Source: Galeopsis tetrahit (taxonomy: Eukaryota; Streptophyta; Magnoliopsida; Lamiales; Lamiaceae). Taken from it: 64,000 nucleotides of DNA. This document shows positions 1 through 11,005 of this stretch, in pieces. A program made the translations under genes and the position numbers. The stretch covers positions 19,900,066 through 19,964,065 of the forward strand of contig OY776124.1 of the NCBI GenBank assembly GCA_963675135.1, given 5' to 3'. Each line of letters opens with the position of its first letter. The stretch's first letter is position 1. The notes beneath the pieces are model-generated. The model made no database searches and was not told the DNA's origin. It saw nothing but the letters and a program-made list of their open reading frames with translations.

Positions 1-2
1 TT

Positions 3-698
3 CTACTGAAGAAAAAGGAGACCCAAGTCAAACTACCTGAATTGATGATGAGATTGAGTAATGAAAAGGGACTAAGCATTGTCAAGATCAGATCAGACAA
101 AGGCACAGAATTCATAAACTCATACATCAGTGAGTGCTGCAGCAAAAATGGCATCACTCATGAGACCTCAGTAACAAGAACACCTCAACAGAATGGTGTT
201 GCTGAAAGAAGAAACAAAACCTTAAAAGAGGCAGCAAGAACACTAATTGCTGAATCCAAATTGCCAAAAAGGTTCTGGGCAGAAGCCATTAACACTGCAT
301 GCCACACTCAAAACAGATCCTTAATCACTAAAGGTCAAGGTAAAATTACATATGAATTATGGAAAGGTAGATTTCCCATTGTTGCTTATTTTCATATATT
401 TGGTTGTAAGTGTTTCATTCACAATAATGGGAAAGAGCAATTGAAAGCTTTTGACAGCAAAGCTGATGAGGGAATATTTGTTGGATATTCTCAAGTCAGC
501 AAAGCTTACAGAGTCTACAATTACAAAACTCTTGTTGTGGAAGAAACACCTCATGTTGTGTTTGATGAAACTATTAATGAGTCCAGGGACAGAAACCTGA
601 ATATTGATGAGATAACACAAAGAACAACCAGATTAAGGCTTCAAAGCAAGGAAACAGTGTTTGTAGATGCTGCCCAGCCTGAACTCAATGAAAGTTAG
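3..698 (+). pseudogene. Element A integrase, C-terminal half (partial)
   Basis: The frame is open from base 3, so the protein entered from outside the window. It contains the second and third residues of the integrase D-D-E triad (Asp in RSDKGTEF, Glu in QQNGVAERR), followed by the copia-type C-terminal part (FHIFGCKCFIH, DEGIFVGYS, VEETPHVVFDE). The frame ends at a TAG around 696, where an intact polyprotein would run on through an acidic linker into reverse transcriptase. A related block in element B (8538-9884) keeps the same order, which supports homology. Confidence 0.85.
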
Positions 699-1997
699 AA
701 CCTGGACAACCTACCTGATGGCAATCAACCAGAGGTCAACCAACCTGAAGGAGAAATTGAACTGACTGACCCCATCCCAGTTCAAAACCAGGTAACAACT
801 ACCAATGAAGAAGCAGGCTCTGCTGAGGTAGTAAATGAATCCAATATTCAAGGGAGAACCAATGAAAATGTCAATTTTCCTGACAATGAGGATAACAACC
901 CTGAATATGATCCTGAACTTGACCCTTCAATTCACTTTCCTGAATTTAAATAACCTAGTGATCCAACTTCAGAAGAGGACAATCCTCCTGGAGGAACCAG
1001 GTCTAGAAGGACTTTGTTGCAAGACCACCCAACTAGCCTGATACTTGGAAATCTAAGTGATGGGATCAAAACTAGAAGATTTCATGGAGAAAGTGCCTTA
1101 TTTTGGTGTTTTCTTTTAGAACAGGAACCAAGGGACATTGAAGAAGCAATTCAAGACACCAATTGGATCATTGTCATGCAAGAAGAGCTGAACCAGTTTA
1201 CCAGAAATGAAGTATGGGAGCCGGTGGATAGGCCAACTCATCAAGATGTCATGGGAACTAAATGGGTGTTCAAAAATAAGAAAAATGAAAACGACATCAT
1301 TGTGAGAAACAAAGCAAGACTGGTGGCCAAAGGATACAGTCAATCTGAAGGGATTGATTATGATGAGATATTTGCACCTGTGGCCAGACTTGAGGCAATC
1401 AGACTCTTCTTGGCATATGCAGCTCATATGAGGTTCAAAGTGTATCAAATGGTTGTGAAGAGTGCATTTCTCAATGGAGTGCTGAAAGAAGAAGTGTATG
1501 TTGAACAGCCCCCAGGCTTTGAAGAAGGAGACAAGGTGTACAGACTAAAGAAGGCTCTATATGGATTAAAGCAAGCTCCAAGAGCTTGGTATGACACCTT
1601 ATCACAGTTTCTTCTAGATCATGGTTTTGTCAAAGGAACTGTTGACAGAACCTTGTTCAGAATCTGTGAAGGAGAAGATATCTTGTTAGTCCAAATCTAT
1701 GTGGACAACATTATATTTAGATCTCCAAATGAGAAATTGTGTGAAAAATTCTCAAAACTCATGCAAAGCAAATTTGAGATGTCCATGATGGGACTGATGA
1801 ATTTCTTTTTGGGACTCCTAGTCACTCAATCAAAGAAAGGAATATTCATCAATCAAGCCAAATATACAAGGGATACGATCAAGAAATTTGGATGTGCAAC
1901 AAGCAAGCCAGTCAGAATTCCTATGAACACCAATTGGAAGATGGATCCTATGAACGTGGAGTGTCAACCAACTCCACTGAATACAGAGGCATCATAG
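699..1997 (+). pseudogene. Element A linker and reverse transcriptase with lost catalytic residues
   Basis: From 699 to about 1010 is the poorly conserved acidic integrase-RT linker, carrying stops. From 1014 the copia RT domain (RVT_2 type) is recognisable: NEVWEPVDRP, GTKWVFKNKK, NKARLVAKGYSQ, then YGLKQAPRAWY. The motif A aspartate is missing: this copy reads QMVVKSAFLNG where element B reads QMDVKSAFLNG. The YVDD box reads YVDN. Both changes remove metal-binding aspartates, so the enzyme could not work even without the frameshift near 1950 that separates it from RNase H. Confidence 0.88.
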
Positions 1998-2680
1998 GAT
2001 CCTTGTTGTATCTCACTACAAGTAGGCATGATATCACATTTGCAGTTGGAGTATGTGCCAGATTTCAAGCAAATCCAAAGAAGAGCCATCTTGAAGCTGC
2101 CAAGAGATACCTCAAGGGAATTGAGAATCTTGGATTATGGTATCCAACTGATGACAATATTGAGCTCACTGGATATTCAGATGCTGATTATGGAGGTTGT
2201 AGAATTGACAGAAAATCCACCTCAGGAACATGTCAATTCTTGGGCAGCAAGCTGATCTCATGGTTCTCAAAGAAGCAGAACACAGTTGCCACATCAACAA
2301 CTGAAGCAGAGTATGTAGCAGCTGGGTGTTGTTGTGCTCAGATACTTTGGCTCAGACAGCAACTAAGAGAGTACAAAGTCATCACTAATGAAGTTCCCAT
2401 ATTCTGTGACAATAATAGTGCAATTGCTATTTCACAGAATTCAGTGCTCCACACCAGATGCAAACATGTTGATATCAAACATCATTTCATAAGGGATCAT
2501 GTGGAGAAGAAGGATATCAAGCTTGTCAAAATTTACACTGATAAGCAAAAGGCTGATATCTTGACAAAGCCATTAGCTGAAGCAAGATTCATGGAGCTAT
2601 CAGCAGAATTGAGCTTACTTGATCCAGGCAAGATGGAAAAACTGAAGAAGAAAGCGGAAATGAAGGGGGAAGTTCATTAA
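1945..2680 (+). pseudogene. Element A end of RT and RNase H, shifted frame
   Basis: Continues the polyprotein in another frame after an indel near 1950. It begins with the conserved TEYRGIIGSLLYLT and DITFAVGVCARFQ, then RNase H with Asp in SDADYGG, Glu in TEAEYVA and Asp in CDNNSAIAI, and the copia pol signature ADILTKPLAEARF close to the end. It stops at 2678-2680, just after a purine run. RNase H itself looks intact; the break lies upstream. Confidence 0.85.
2662..2671 (+). other. PPT-like purine run at the end of pol (element A)
   Basis: GAAGGGGGA at the very end of pol resembles the true polypurine tract next to B's 3' LTR (16476-16489) and similar runs at 11156, 12175 and 15423 in B. 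Repeated PPT-like motifs downstream of pol are a described feature of Sireviruses. Use as an additional plus-strand primer is inference. Confidence 0.45.
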
Positions 2681-3194
2681 ATTGAACTTCAGCAAAGTTT
2701 ACCAACCTCACTGAAACATACTACCTAAAAGAAGAACTCAGTGCAGTTGTCCATATAGTTTTCAGCAATGTTGGTCAGGATGATTGACCTTGTGGGACCC
2801 AGTCAGCAATATTGGGACCCACTCAGGAATGTTGGTCGAATATTTTGACCAAAATAAAGGTCAAATCACTTATTACGACACTTTTCCAAACTGATAAGGT
2901 GATAAGTGCTATTTTTAGCATTGATTAGACATTTAAGGGAATTCTTGGGCTAAGAGTAGTCTATTTTTAGGATGACGTGTGCTATTATGAATTTAGCCCC
3001 CAAATGGCTATTCTGCATTAAATGCAAAATCTCTTCAAAGAATGCATTAATTACTGAGCCTCTCATCAAAGCCATTGATTATCTTTTAACATACATCTAA
3101 CCGTTCCTAAGCCACTACCCCACTTTATCCATTTTGTTTTATGATTCGTCCACCCACTAATGCCATTGTCCAACGGTTAACAAAACCACTGGAG
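2681..3194 (+). other. Post-pol spacer of element A
   Basis: About 500 bp between pol and the downstream ORF, with no convincing coding potential. An ATG at 3141 is open, but the first 60 codons lie mostly upstream of or across the TATA-like box at 3195 and look like leader sequence. Confidence 0.5.
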
Positions 3195-3202
3195 TATAAA
3201 AA
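3195..3202 (+). promoter_or_regulatory. TATA-like box before the post-pol ORF of element A
   Basis: TATAAAAA lies about 125 bp upstream of the ATG at 3321, which begins the recognisable part of the post-pol ORF. Element B has the same geometry (TATATATA at 12636, ATG at 12759). This suggests an internal promoter for the downstream ORF. Confidence 0.4.
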
Positions 3203-3320
3203 CCTTCAGTTTTTACTTCACTCTTACGCACAAAATATCCCAAAAACTCTTAAGCAAAGTTTTGTAAACCCTCAGGTTTTCAAATCATCCCTACCAACCT
3301 TCATTCCTTCAAAATCATCC

Positions 3321-4280
3321 ATGACCCCCAAACTAAAAAGAGAGGAACTAGTTAACTTCAATGATCCATCTCTGGATATTGATTTTACATATCTCAGTAA
3401 CATAAATGGTTGAGAGAAGTTCTTCCTGTCCTCAAATGGTTGAGAGATGCAGGGCTCGAGCAGTTCTTAGGCACCAAACCTAATTCTTGCCTCAACCCCT
3501 ACATGGCTGAGTTCTTTGCCTACCTCAGATGGAAAGGCAAAAAGGGTGATATTTGCACTAAACTCACATATGCAGAAGAGGAAGCAGAAGAGGAGTCTCA
3601 ACATACAATAATCTTCACCTCAGAAGATTTAGATGCTAGTTTGTGTTACCCTCTGAAGGACTCAATCCAGAAGCCTATAGAGAAGGAGAGGAGCAGGAGT
3701 TCTCCAATGAGTGGATGAAGGTACCTAGAAAACTTGTAGGTACTAAAAAAAAAAGACCTTAAAGCTTAAATATGAGCATCTATTTGATATTGTGGTGAAA
3801 AGTTTGTTAAGCCATTATGGGAGTGTAGAGCAGATAAGTTTGCCAAAGTTGAGAGTAATGGCAGATGTGATTGATTCTGCTGAAAGAGGAATCAAGTTTG
3901 ATTGGAAAACTTTTATTCTGGGAAAAATGATGAATGAAAAGTTTAAGTTTAAGGAGATGAAGCATCACAAAGTTGTGGTAGAAGGGAAGCTTCAATATTA
4001 CACAAGAACAAGTTTGCTCTTGGAAAGATTTGCTCACTACACTCATCTACAAGCCAAACCTAAACCCTTTCCTGCCCAGAAAGTAATGTTTAGAAAGCTC
4101 TCCACAAAGACAGAAAAGAGGAAGCAATGTGCTGCAGCAAAGCAGGCCGTGACAGTTGCACATGTTACCAGATCTTCTCCAAGAAAAAGGAAAGCTCAAA
4201 CCACCAAAACTCAACCAAATATGAAGAGGATGAAGCAGATTCTCAGTGAATCCTCCCCAGAAAGTCAGTCCAAAAGTGGA
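3321..4280 (+). pseudogene. Element A post-pol (env-like position) ORF, first part
   Basis: Three consecutive open stretches (to 3413, 3410-3718, 3792-4280) together look like one degraded protein of unknown function, of the kind found after pol in Sireviruses and often annotated as env-like or as putative plant transposon protein. A small direct duplication of AAATGGTTGAGAGA near 3405-3446 coincides with the first break. The C-terminal part (from 4075) is rich in Lys, Arg and Ser (SSPRKRKAQTTKTQ), possibly nucleic-acid binding or a nuclear signal. Element B cuts the frame at 4280; the continuation is at 17892. I see no signal peptide or transmembrane segment, so an envelope role is unsupported. 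Confidence 0.6.
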
Positions 4281-5957
4281 TGTTGGGATATAAATTCACC
4301 CTAAGCCCCATATTGATGTTAGAATAGTTTTCAATCAAAGAGTTGGGAACCTCTTCTGATTTCTATGTCAGCTGGACTACAAGTCTGCTGGTCCAGATGA
4401 CTATAGTGATCTGATGAAGAGGTTTATATGCGGAAGTGAGTAGGCCTGTTTATTTAGACTCATTCTAGAGTTTCTTTTGAAATAACCAATTTATTAACTC
4501 AGTGAAATGCTCAACTGGTGCTGGTTTTGAAAGATATAGACTTATTTAAAGATATTTAAGATCACAATATGCACTATATAAAAATATGAACAGGTAATAA
4601 AGTAAAGTGCAGTAAGTAAATAACACCGAATTTATAGTGGTTCGAATATACGATCCTACGTCCACTCTCACGTCCTAACATGATGTTTAATCCATTTAAT
4701 TTACCAAAAATTACAAGGGCTTGTCCTTTATAGTCCCAAGGGTAGGACTTTGAGATCTGAGCAGTCCCGAACTGCTGCGGTCTCCACAAGTGATTGGAAG
4801 CACTTGTACTTTACAGGGGTTCAAAAACTTTACCTTATGGTGGGGGTTTTGGGGTTTTTGAATGTATCCAACTAATGATTCAAGCTTATAAATCGCATAA
4901 CTACTATGCCTAAATCAATGGATTTACAGTGTGTGTAGGATTCAGGTTCTTTGGTTGGATGGGAAATAACTTAAGAGCTAGAAGGGTGTTCTAATGATTT
5001 CTGGGCTCTTTGAGAACTCTCAACAGAATGTTGCTTTTTTCTTGCTTGCTTGTTTAACCTTTGTGAATTCTCTCGTTGTATTTTCGTGTCTTTGTTATTC
5101 CTCATCCTCTTGTATTTATAGGGAGGATTGCAGCAACTAGCCGTTGGGCAATCTTTCCATGTTTGGTTGATTCCTTGATTGCTCCAAATCTGGGATCATG
5201 TCAATCTTCTAAGTATGGTAAGTCTTCGTTTAAATTGCAAGATGACTTTGGAATCAGTCGAGTCCTTGACAAGCTTCTAGTCTTCTGGTCTTCACTTCTG
5301 GTCTTCTGGTTAACTCGTCTGGCCATATGTCTTCTGTCTTCTGATATCAGATGAGTGTTACTCTTCTGATCTGGAAAATACTTGAGCTAACTTAGGCCAT
5401 CTTTGACTTGGACTCCATCAGCTAAGTAGGTATACAAGCACCTTACTTATTTGGTCTTCAAGGATCTTCTAGTCTTCATGTCTTCTTAAGGTTGTGCATG
5501 TAAGCATATACTGTGCTGATCAGCTGAGATCAATACAGTTGATAACATAAGACTAGTCTAAGTTGTTCTATACAAAGTCAGATGATCCTATTACATTTAT
5601 AAACTCTAAGTGTTTTGGCCATCAAAACTATTCTAACATCAATATGGGGCTTAGGGTGAATTTATATCCCAACATCCACTTTTGGACTGACTTTCTGGGG
5701 AGGATTCATTGAGAATCTGCTTCATCCTCTTCATCTTTGGTTGAGTTTTGGTGGTTTGAGCTTTCCTTTTTCTTGGAGAAGATCTGGTAACATGTGCAAC
5801 TGTCACGGCCTACTTTGCTGCAGCACATTGCTTCCTCTTTTCTGTCTTTGTTGAGAGCTTTCTAAACATTACTTTCTGGGCAGGAAAGGGTTTAGGTTTG
5901 GCTTGTAGATGAGTGTAGTGAGCAAATCTTTCCAAGAGCAAACTTGCTCTTGTGTAA
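3998..5957. repeat. Inverted repeat, 334-bp arms around an inverted LTR
   Basis: Arms 3998-4331 and 5624-5957 are reverse complements with only a few mismatches (for example near 4210 and 4253). Each arm has 283 bp of element A ORF plus the first 51 bp of the B LTR. The spacer 4332-5623 is the rest of the inverted LTR. Because the arms include flanking A sequence, the rearrangement came after B inserted into A. Confidence 0.85.
4276..4280. other. Target-site duplication GTGGA, left of element B
   Basis: GTGGA directly precedes the LTR start (TGTTGGGATA). The same five bases follow the end of B's 3' LTR at 17892-17896. A 5-bp duplication is normal for copia integration and proves that A and B form a nest rather than neighbours. 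Confidence 0.9.
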
Positions 5958-6426
5958 AGGAAAAGCCCTTGTAATTTTTGGTAAATTAAAGGGATTAAAC
6001 ATCACATTAGGACGTGAGAGTGGACGTAGGATCGTATATCTGAACCACTATAAATCCGGTGTTATTTACTTACTGCACTTTACTTTATTACTTGTTCATA
6101 TTTTTATATAGTGCATATTGTGATCTTAAACATCTTTAACTAAGGCTATATCTTTCAAAACCAGCACTAGCTGAGCATTTCACTAAGTTAACAAATTGGT
6201 TATTTCAAAAGAAACTCTAGAACGAGTCTAAATAAATAGGCCTACTCACTTCCGCATATAAACCTCTTCATCAAATCACTATTGTCATCTGGACCAGCAG
6301 ACTTGTAGTCCAGCTGACATAGAAATCAGAAGAGGTTCCTAACTCTTTGATTGAAAAAGTTTTAAAGTCTATTCACCCCTCCCCTCTAGACTTTAATCCC
6401 ATTCACTACTTGTTCAGGGACCAACA
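4281..6426 (+). repeat. Scrambled 5' LTR of element B
   Basis: Four blocks replace the simple 1.4-kb LTR. 4281-4331 is the first 51 bases in forward orientation. 4332-5674 is the LTR in reverse complement, matching positions 1-1329 of the 3' LTR. 5675-5957 is a reverse-complement copy of element A sequence 3998-4280, including the GTGGA site. 5958-6426 is the last ~470 bases of an LTR in forward orientation, ending CA. Junctions share 3-4 bases (TTTT at 4331, TAA at 5957). The inverted block follows the 3' LTR closely, while the last forward block carries many scattered substitutions against it. Confidence 0.85.
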
Positions 6427-6428
6427 AG

Positions 6429-6440
6429 TGGTATCAGAGC
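6429..6440 (+). other. Primer binding site of element B
   Basis: TGGTATCAGAGC, two bases after the LTR end, is the usual copia primer site complementary to the 3' end of initiator methionine tRNA. The same site occurs after the LTRs of C (19934) and D (24497). Confidence 0.9.
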
Positions 6441-6555
6441 AGTGGTTCTATCGGACTACTGTCTCTAGATTATCAGAAGAGTTGAGGGAGTCTATCTGCA
6501 GTCCTCTTGAACAGATCCATCTTTTGAAAAACTTGTTTTTGAAAACTCATACAGC

Positions 6556-7561
6556 ATGAGTGCTAACATGCGTAAATTGCCTAAGTTTTCGGTGGAAGAC
6601 TATGATTATTGGAAGATAAGGATGAGGAAGAAACTCACCTCAGTTCACTACAAGATGTGGTCAGTGATCACAGAAGGCCCAATCACAATCATGGCGGTCA
6701 ACACTGCAAATGGCGATCCAGAAATCCCAGTTGGAGAACTTGCCCCCAAGCCCATGAAAGACCTCACTTCCGAAGAGATGAAGCAGTCAAACCTTGGCAC
6801 TTCTTTGTGAAGGAATGGAGCTGATTAAGGAGAGCAAACTATCAACAACTGTCAAGAAGTTTGAACACTTTAAGATGCAACCAGAATAGTCTATTGATCA
6901 GCTCGACAATAGATTTACCAAGATTATCAATGAGATTGAATCTCTAGGAAAGAAATATACAAATTTAATAGAGAGAAAAACTTGAAAATCTTGGACTCTC
7001 TAACCAAGAAGTGGAAACTCAAGAAGACCATCATCAAGGATACTCAAGACATCAAGAAGTGGACAGCTCAGACCCTATTTCAAAATTTGAATGCTCACGA
7101 GTATGATCTTGAAAGAGAAGAAAACTCAGAAAATGATGAGACAACATCAACTCCTTTTACCTCCAAGACTGTAGCTTTTAAGGCAGCAACTAATACAAAA
7201 GCTGCTAGCACCTCATCTGGCAAGACCCCTTTGAATACAGATGACTTAGAAGGATCAAACATGAGTCTAAAAGAGCAGATGGCAAGACCCCTTTGAAAAG
7301 ATGAACACCTTAAACAGCAAATATAGGAAATTCTACAAGAATTACAAAGATAAAAGAGCTGGTTCATCCTCTAGAGAATCAAGAGAGAGAACTCGAGAAA
7401 GGTATCCTAGGAAGGATATGGAGTCATCTGACAGTGGAAGTTATAGAAGAAGAGATGCCACCCCTCCAAGAAGAAGCACTCCAAATCAGAAACCTGAATC
7501 ATGCTTCAATTGTCATAAACCAGGACATTATGTCTATGAATGTCCCGACCTAAATCCATGA
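6556..7561 (+). pseudogene. Element B gag, broken
   Basis: Starts MSANMRKLPKFSVEDYDYWK, the copia gag N-terminus (UBN2/gag-polypeptide type). Compared with C's gag, about 120 bp are missing near 6797, where the frame falls into a stop. A further TAG lies near 6888 and the frame changes between 6980 and 7300. The C-terminus retains a CCHC zinc knuckle, CFNCHKPGHYVYEC (7503-7544), the nucleic-acid-binding motif that packages element RNA. It ends at a TGA near 7559; protease follows in the same phase. Confidence 0.85.
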
Positions 7562-7615
7562 GACAAAGAAGAAAGAAAATCAAGAAGAGACATGAGGAAT
7601 TCAAACAGATAAGCA

Positions 7616-8056
7616 ATGGTGACTGAAGAATCTGAATATCAAAGTGATAATCTTCCTTCATCACCAGACTGTGAACTCTTCTCAAATAATTCAGATGATT
7701 TAGCTATGATGGCCATACGTGAAAACGAGGAAAGAAGGGACCTATACAGGAAAGGTGGTCAAGCAGGAGAAACTTGGTATATAGATAGCGGATACTCAAC
7801 TCATATGTCTGGAACCAAAACCCTGCTGACCAACTACACAGAAAAGAAAGGTCCAAAAGTCTTCTTTGGTGATAACGCGCACGGTAACACAAAAGGATAT
7901 GGCACCCTGAAAAATGGTGATATTGAGGTACATAATGTATTATATGTAGAAGGTTTGAAGTTCAATTTATTATCAGTTTCTCATTTTTGTGACACTGGTT
8001 ACTCAGTAAAATTTTCCAAAGATGAGTGTACCATAAGTGATAAACGAACAAAATAA
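7616..8056 (+). pseudogene. Element B aspartic protease region
   Basis: Contains the retroviral-type aspartic protease active site in TWYIDSGYSTHMSG, then the copia continuation KVFFGDNAHG, GYGTLKNGDIEVHNVLYVEGLKFNLLSVSHFCDTGYSV. The family usually has Cys after DSG; here it is Tyr. The enzyme would cut the Gag-Pol polyprotein. The frame stops at 8054-8056, before the integrase zinc region. Confidence 0.85.
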
Positions 8057-9480
8057 ACCCTTCTAACAGGATCTAGAAAAGGTAGTATGTATCTTGCAAA
8101 TTGGAACAGCTGTCCTAAGGATACATGTCTGCTTGTGAAAAGCCCTAAAGATATCAGCTAACTATGGCACAAACATTTTAGTCACTTGAACTTTAAGACT
8201 TTAAACAAGCTAGCAATGGAATCCTTAGTTGATGGGCTTCCTAATGAACTCTACTGTAAAGATCAGGTATGTGATGCATGTCAACAAAGAAAGTAAACAA
8301 AGGTCTCCTTCAAAAAACAAGAAGACAGCATCAACCAGCAGAGTTCTAGAACTACTTCATATGGATCTCTTTGGACCAATCACCACAACAACTCTAACTG
8401 GAAGGAAGTACACTCTTATTGTAGTAGATGACTACTCCAAGTTTACTTGGGTTATTTTTCTATACAAGAAAAGTGAAACACAGCAGAGGCTTCCTGAATT
8501 ATTATAGAGGATCCAAGTAGAAAAATGAGAACCTATTGTGAAAATAAGAAGTGACAAAGGCACTGAATTCATTAGCTCTTATATTATTGCCTATTGTACT
8601 TCTAATGGTATTCAGCATGAGACAAGTGCAGCAAGAACACCACAACAGAATGGTGTAGCTGAAAGAAGAGTCAGAACACTTAAAGAAGCTGCAAGAACTC
8701 TCCTTGCTGAATTCTCAACTCCTAAGAAACTATGGGCAGAAGCCATCAACACTGCTTGCCACACCCAAAATAGGTCAGGTATTCACAAAATTCATGAGAA
8801 AACTCCATATGAACTGTGGAAAGGTAGGAAACCTAGGGTATCTTACTTTCATATATTTGGTTGCAAGTGTTTCATTCACAAAAATGGGAAGAGTAAGTTG
8901 AATGCTTTCGATGCCAAAGCAGATGAAGGGATATTTTTGGGATATTCCTCTACTAGCAAAGCATTTAGAGTATTCAACAAACGAACCCTTCTTGTGGAAG
9001 AAACACCTCATGTTGTATTTGATGAATCTTGTGAAAAGAATGTAGTAGACACAGACTCAGCTGCTGAAAAGATTAGGAGGCTACTAATCAAGTCTACATC
9101 AGAAGAGTTTATTGAAGTCAATGAACCCTTCTCTGAAGACCCAGAGGAAGATAAACCTCATAAACCTGTCACTAGATCTCAAACCCAAGCTGAGCAAGCC
9201 AATCTAAATCAAGATGCAACAATTCCAAATGCAAGGGGGAATGATCTCTTTGACACACAAGATACAAATGATGATCGACCAAATCAAGTCAACCCTCCTG
9301 ATAACACTAGATCAGATGAGAATCCCAACTCATCTAGTGGAAATACACCTGTGAGGAATACATGGAGAAACAACCATCCATCAAACCTCATCTTAGGAGG
9401 AGCAGACTCAGGTGTCAAGACCAGAAGAAAACTGAATCAAAACCCCCAGTCCTCTATGTTCTGCTGGTGTGCCTTCTTGT
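8057..9480 (+). pseudogene. Element B integrase, broken
   Basis: The HHCC zinc region (LWHKHFSHLNF, then VCDACQQRK) lies at 8162-8296 and is bounded by in-frame stops. The catalytic core carries all three acidic residues: Asp in HMDLFGP (8229-8507 frame), Asp in RSDKGTEF and Glu in NGVAERR (frame from 8538). Two stops near 8505-8527 separate the halves. The C-terminal domain and an acidic Asn/Asp/Pro-rich linker follow to about 9480. The integrase is inactive because of the breaks, not because of lost catalytic residues. Confidence 0.85.
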
Positions 9481-10455
9481 CTAACATTGAACCAGCTGAC
9501 ATAGAAGAAGAAATGACATATAGTAATTGGATCACTGCTATGCAAGAAGAATTGAACCAATTCGAACGCAATGAAGTGTGGGAATTGGTAGATCGGCCTG
9601 AAAACCACAATGTAGTAGGAACAAAGTGGGTATTCAAGAACAAGAAGAACGAAAATGATGTGATAACTAGAAATAAAGCAAGGCTAGTTCAAAAGGATAC
9701 TAACAATCTAAAGGAATTGACAACGATGAAACCTTTCCCCAGTAGCCAGACTAGAAGCTATTCGACTATTTCTAGCTTATGCATCATATATGGGTTTCAA
9801 AGTATATCAAATGGATGTCAAAAGCGCCTTCCTAAATGGTATTCTGGTAGAAGAAGTGTATGTAGAGCAGCCCCCAGGCTTTGAAAAAGGAGATCAAGTA
9901 TACCGTCTGAAAAAGGCTCTCTATGGTCTGAAGCAAGCCCCTAGAGCTTGGTATGACACATTGTCTCAGTTTCTTCTTGACAATGGATATACTAAAGGCA
10001 AGGTTGACAGAACACTTTTCAGAATACAAGAAGGTGATGATATCCTAATGGTGCAAGTATATGTAGATGATATTATATTTGGATCACCCAATCAAGAGAT
10101 GTGCTAGAAGTTCTCTGAACTAATGCAAGGAAAATTCGAAATGAGTATGATGGGTGAGATGAACTACTTCCTAGGACTTCAAGTCAAACAAAGTACAAAA
10201 GGGATTTTCATCAATCAATCCAAATATACCAAAAGCCTATTAGAAAGATTCAAAGCTCAACAATGCAAGACTGCAAGAATTTCAATAATGACCTCAATCA
10301 AAATGGAACCAGATGAGTCTGGAAAAGCAGTTGATCAAGCTGAATATAGAGGACTCATTGGATCTCTCCTATACCTTACAGCCAGCAGACCAGACATAAC
10401 TTTTGCTGTAGGAGTATGTGCTAGATTTCAACCCACCCAAAGCAAAGTCATCTAG
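9481..10455 (+). pseudogene. Element B reverse transcriptase, broken
   Basis: NEVWELVDRPENHN and GTKWVFKNKK lead into a frameshift near 9693. The domain resumes at 9790 with the catalytic QMDVKSAFLNG, LYGLKQAPRAWY and an intact YVDDIIFGSP. A TAG follows at about 10105 and another open stretch covers 10123-10455 (MMGEMNYFLGLQV, ITFAVGVCARF). Unlike element A, the catalytic aspartates are retained. Confidence 0.85.
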
Positions 10456-11005
10456 AAGCAGCAAGGAAGATTCTCAAGTACCTAAAAGGAACATTCAACT
10501 TAGGACTATGGTACCCTGCTGACGAAAATCTAGAATTGAGTGGATACTCTGACTCAGACTATGGTGGTTGTAGAATAGATAGGAAGTCCACATCAGGAAC
10601 CTGTCAATTTCTAGGCAAAAATTAATTTCATGGTTCTCAAAGAAGTAAACTTCTGTTGCAACCTCCACCACTGAGGCAGAATATATGGCAGCTGGAAGCT
10701 GTTGTAGTCAGCTACTCTGGCTGGTCCAACAACTAAAAGACTACAATGTAGAAGCTAGAGAAGTCCCTATCTACTGTGATAGCAGCAGTGCTATTGTCAT
10801 CACTCAAAATCCAGTCCTTCACACAAGATGCAAGCATGTCGACATTAGACATCACTTTATAAGAGATCATCTTGAGAAGAAGGATATCAAGATGGAGAAA
10901 ATTCACACAGATATCCAAAGAGCAGATATCTTGACTAAGCCCCTAGTTGAAGAAAGATTCAAGAACCCATGCTACAGCCCAGGACTTCTTGATCCAAGTC
11001 TATGA
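10456..11005 (+). pseudogene. Element B RNase H, broken
   Basis: Frameshifted after 10455. RNase H motifs are readable in pieces: SDSDYGGCRIDRKSTSGTC (10549-10605), TEAEYMAAG and CDSSSAIVI, ending with ADILTKPLVEERF near 10959. Stops at about 10453, 10623 and 10647 interrupt it. Confidence 0.82.

Larger units (their letters stand above)
1..4280 (+). mobile_element. Sirevirus-like Ty1/copia element A, left part
   Basis: Internal part of a copia-order retrotransposon (integrase before reverse transcriptase before RNase H), entering the window already inside integrase and followed by an extra ORF after pol, a layout typical of the Sirevirus lineage. Its 5' LTR and gag lie outside the window. 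At 4280 the element is cut by the insertion of element B; the same post-pol reading region resumes at 17892. The reading frames are broken at several points, so this is a dead copy. Confidence 0.85.

Noticed and set aside
5076..5354. 92-codon ORF with hydrophobic segment
   Set aside because: Lies in the inverted LTR block; its counterpart is in the 3' LTR on the opposite strand. LTR sequence, not a gene.
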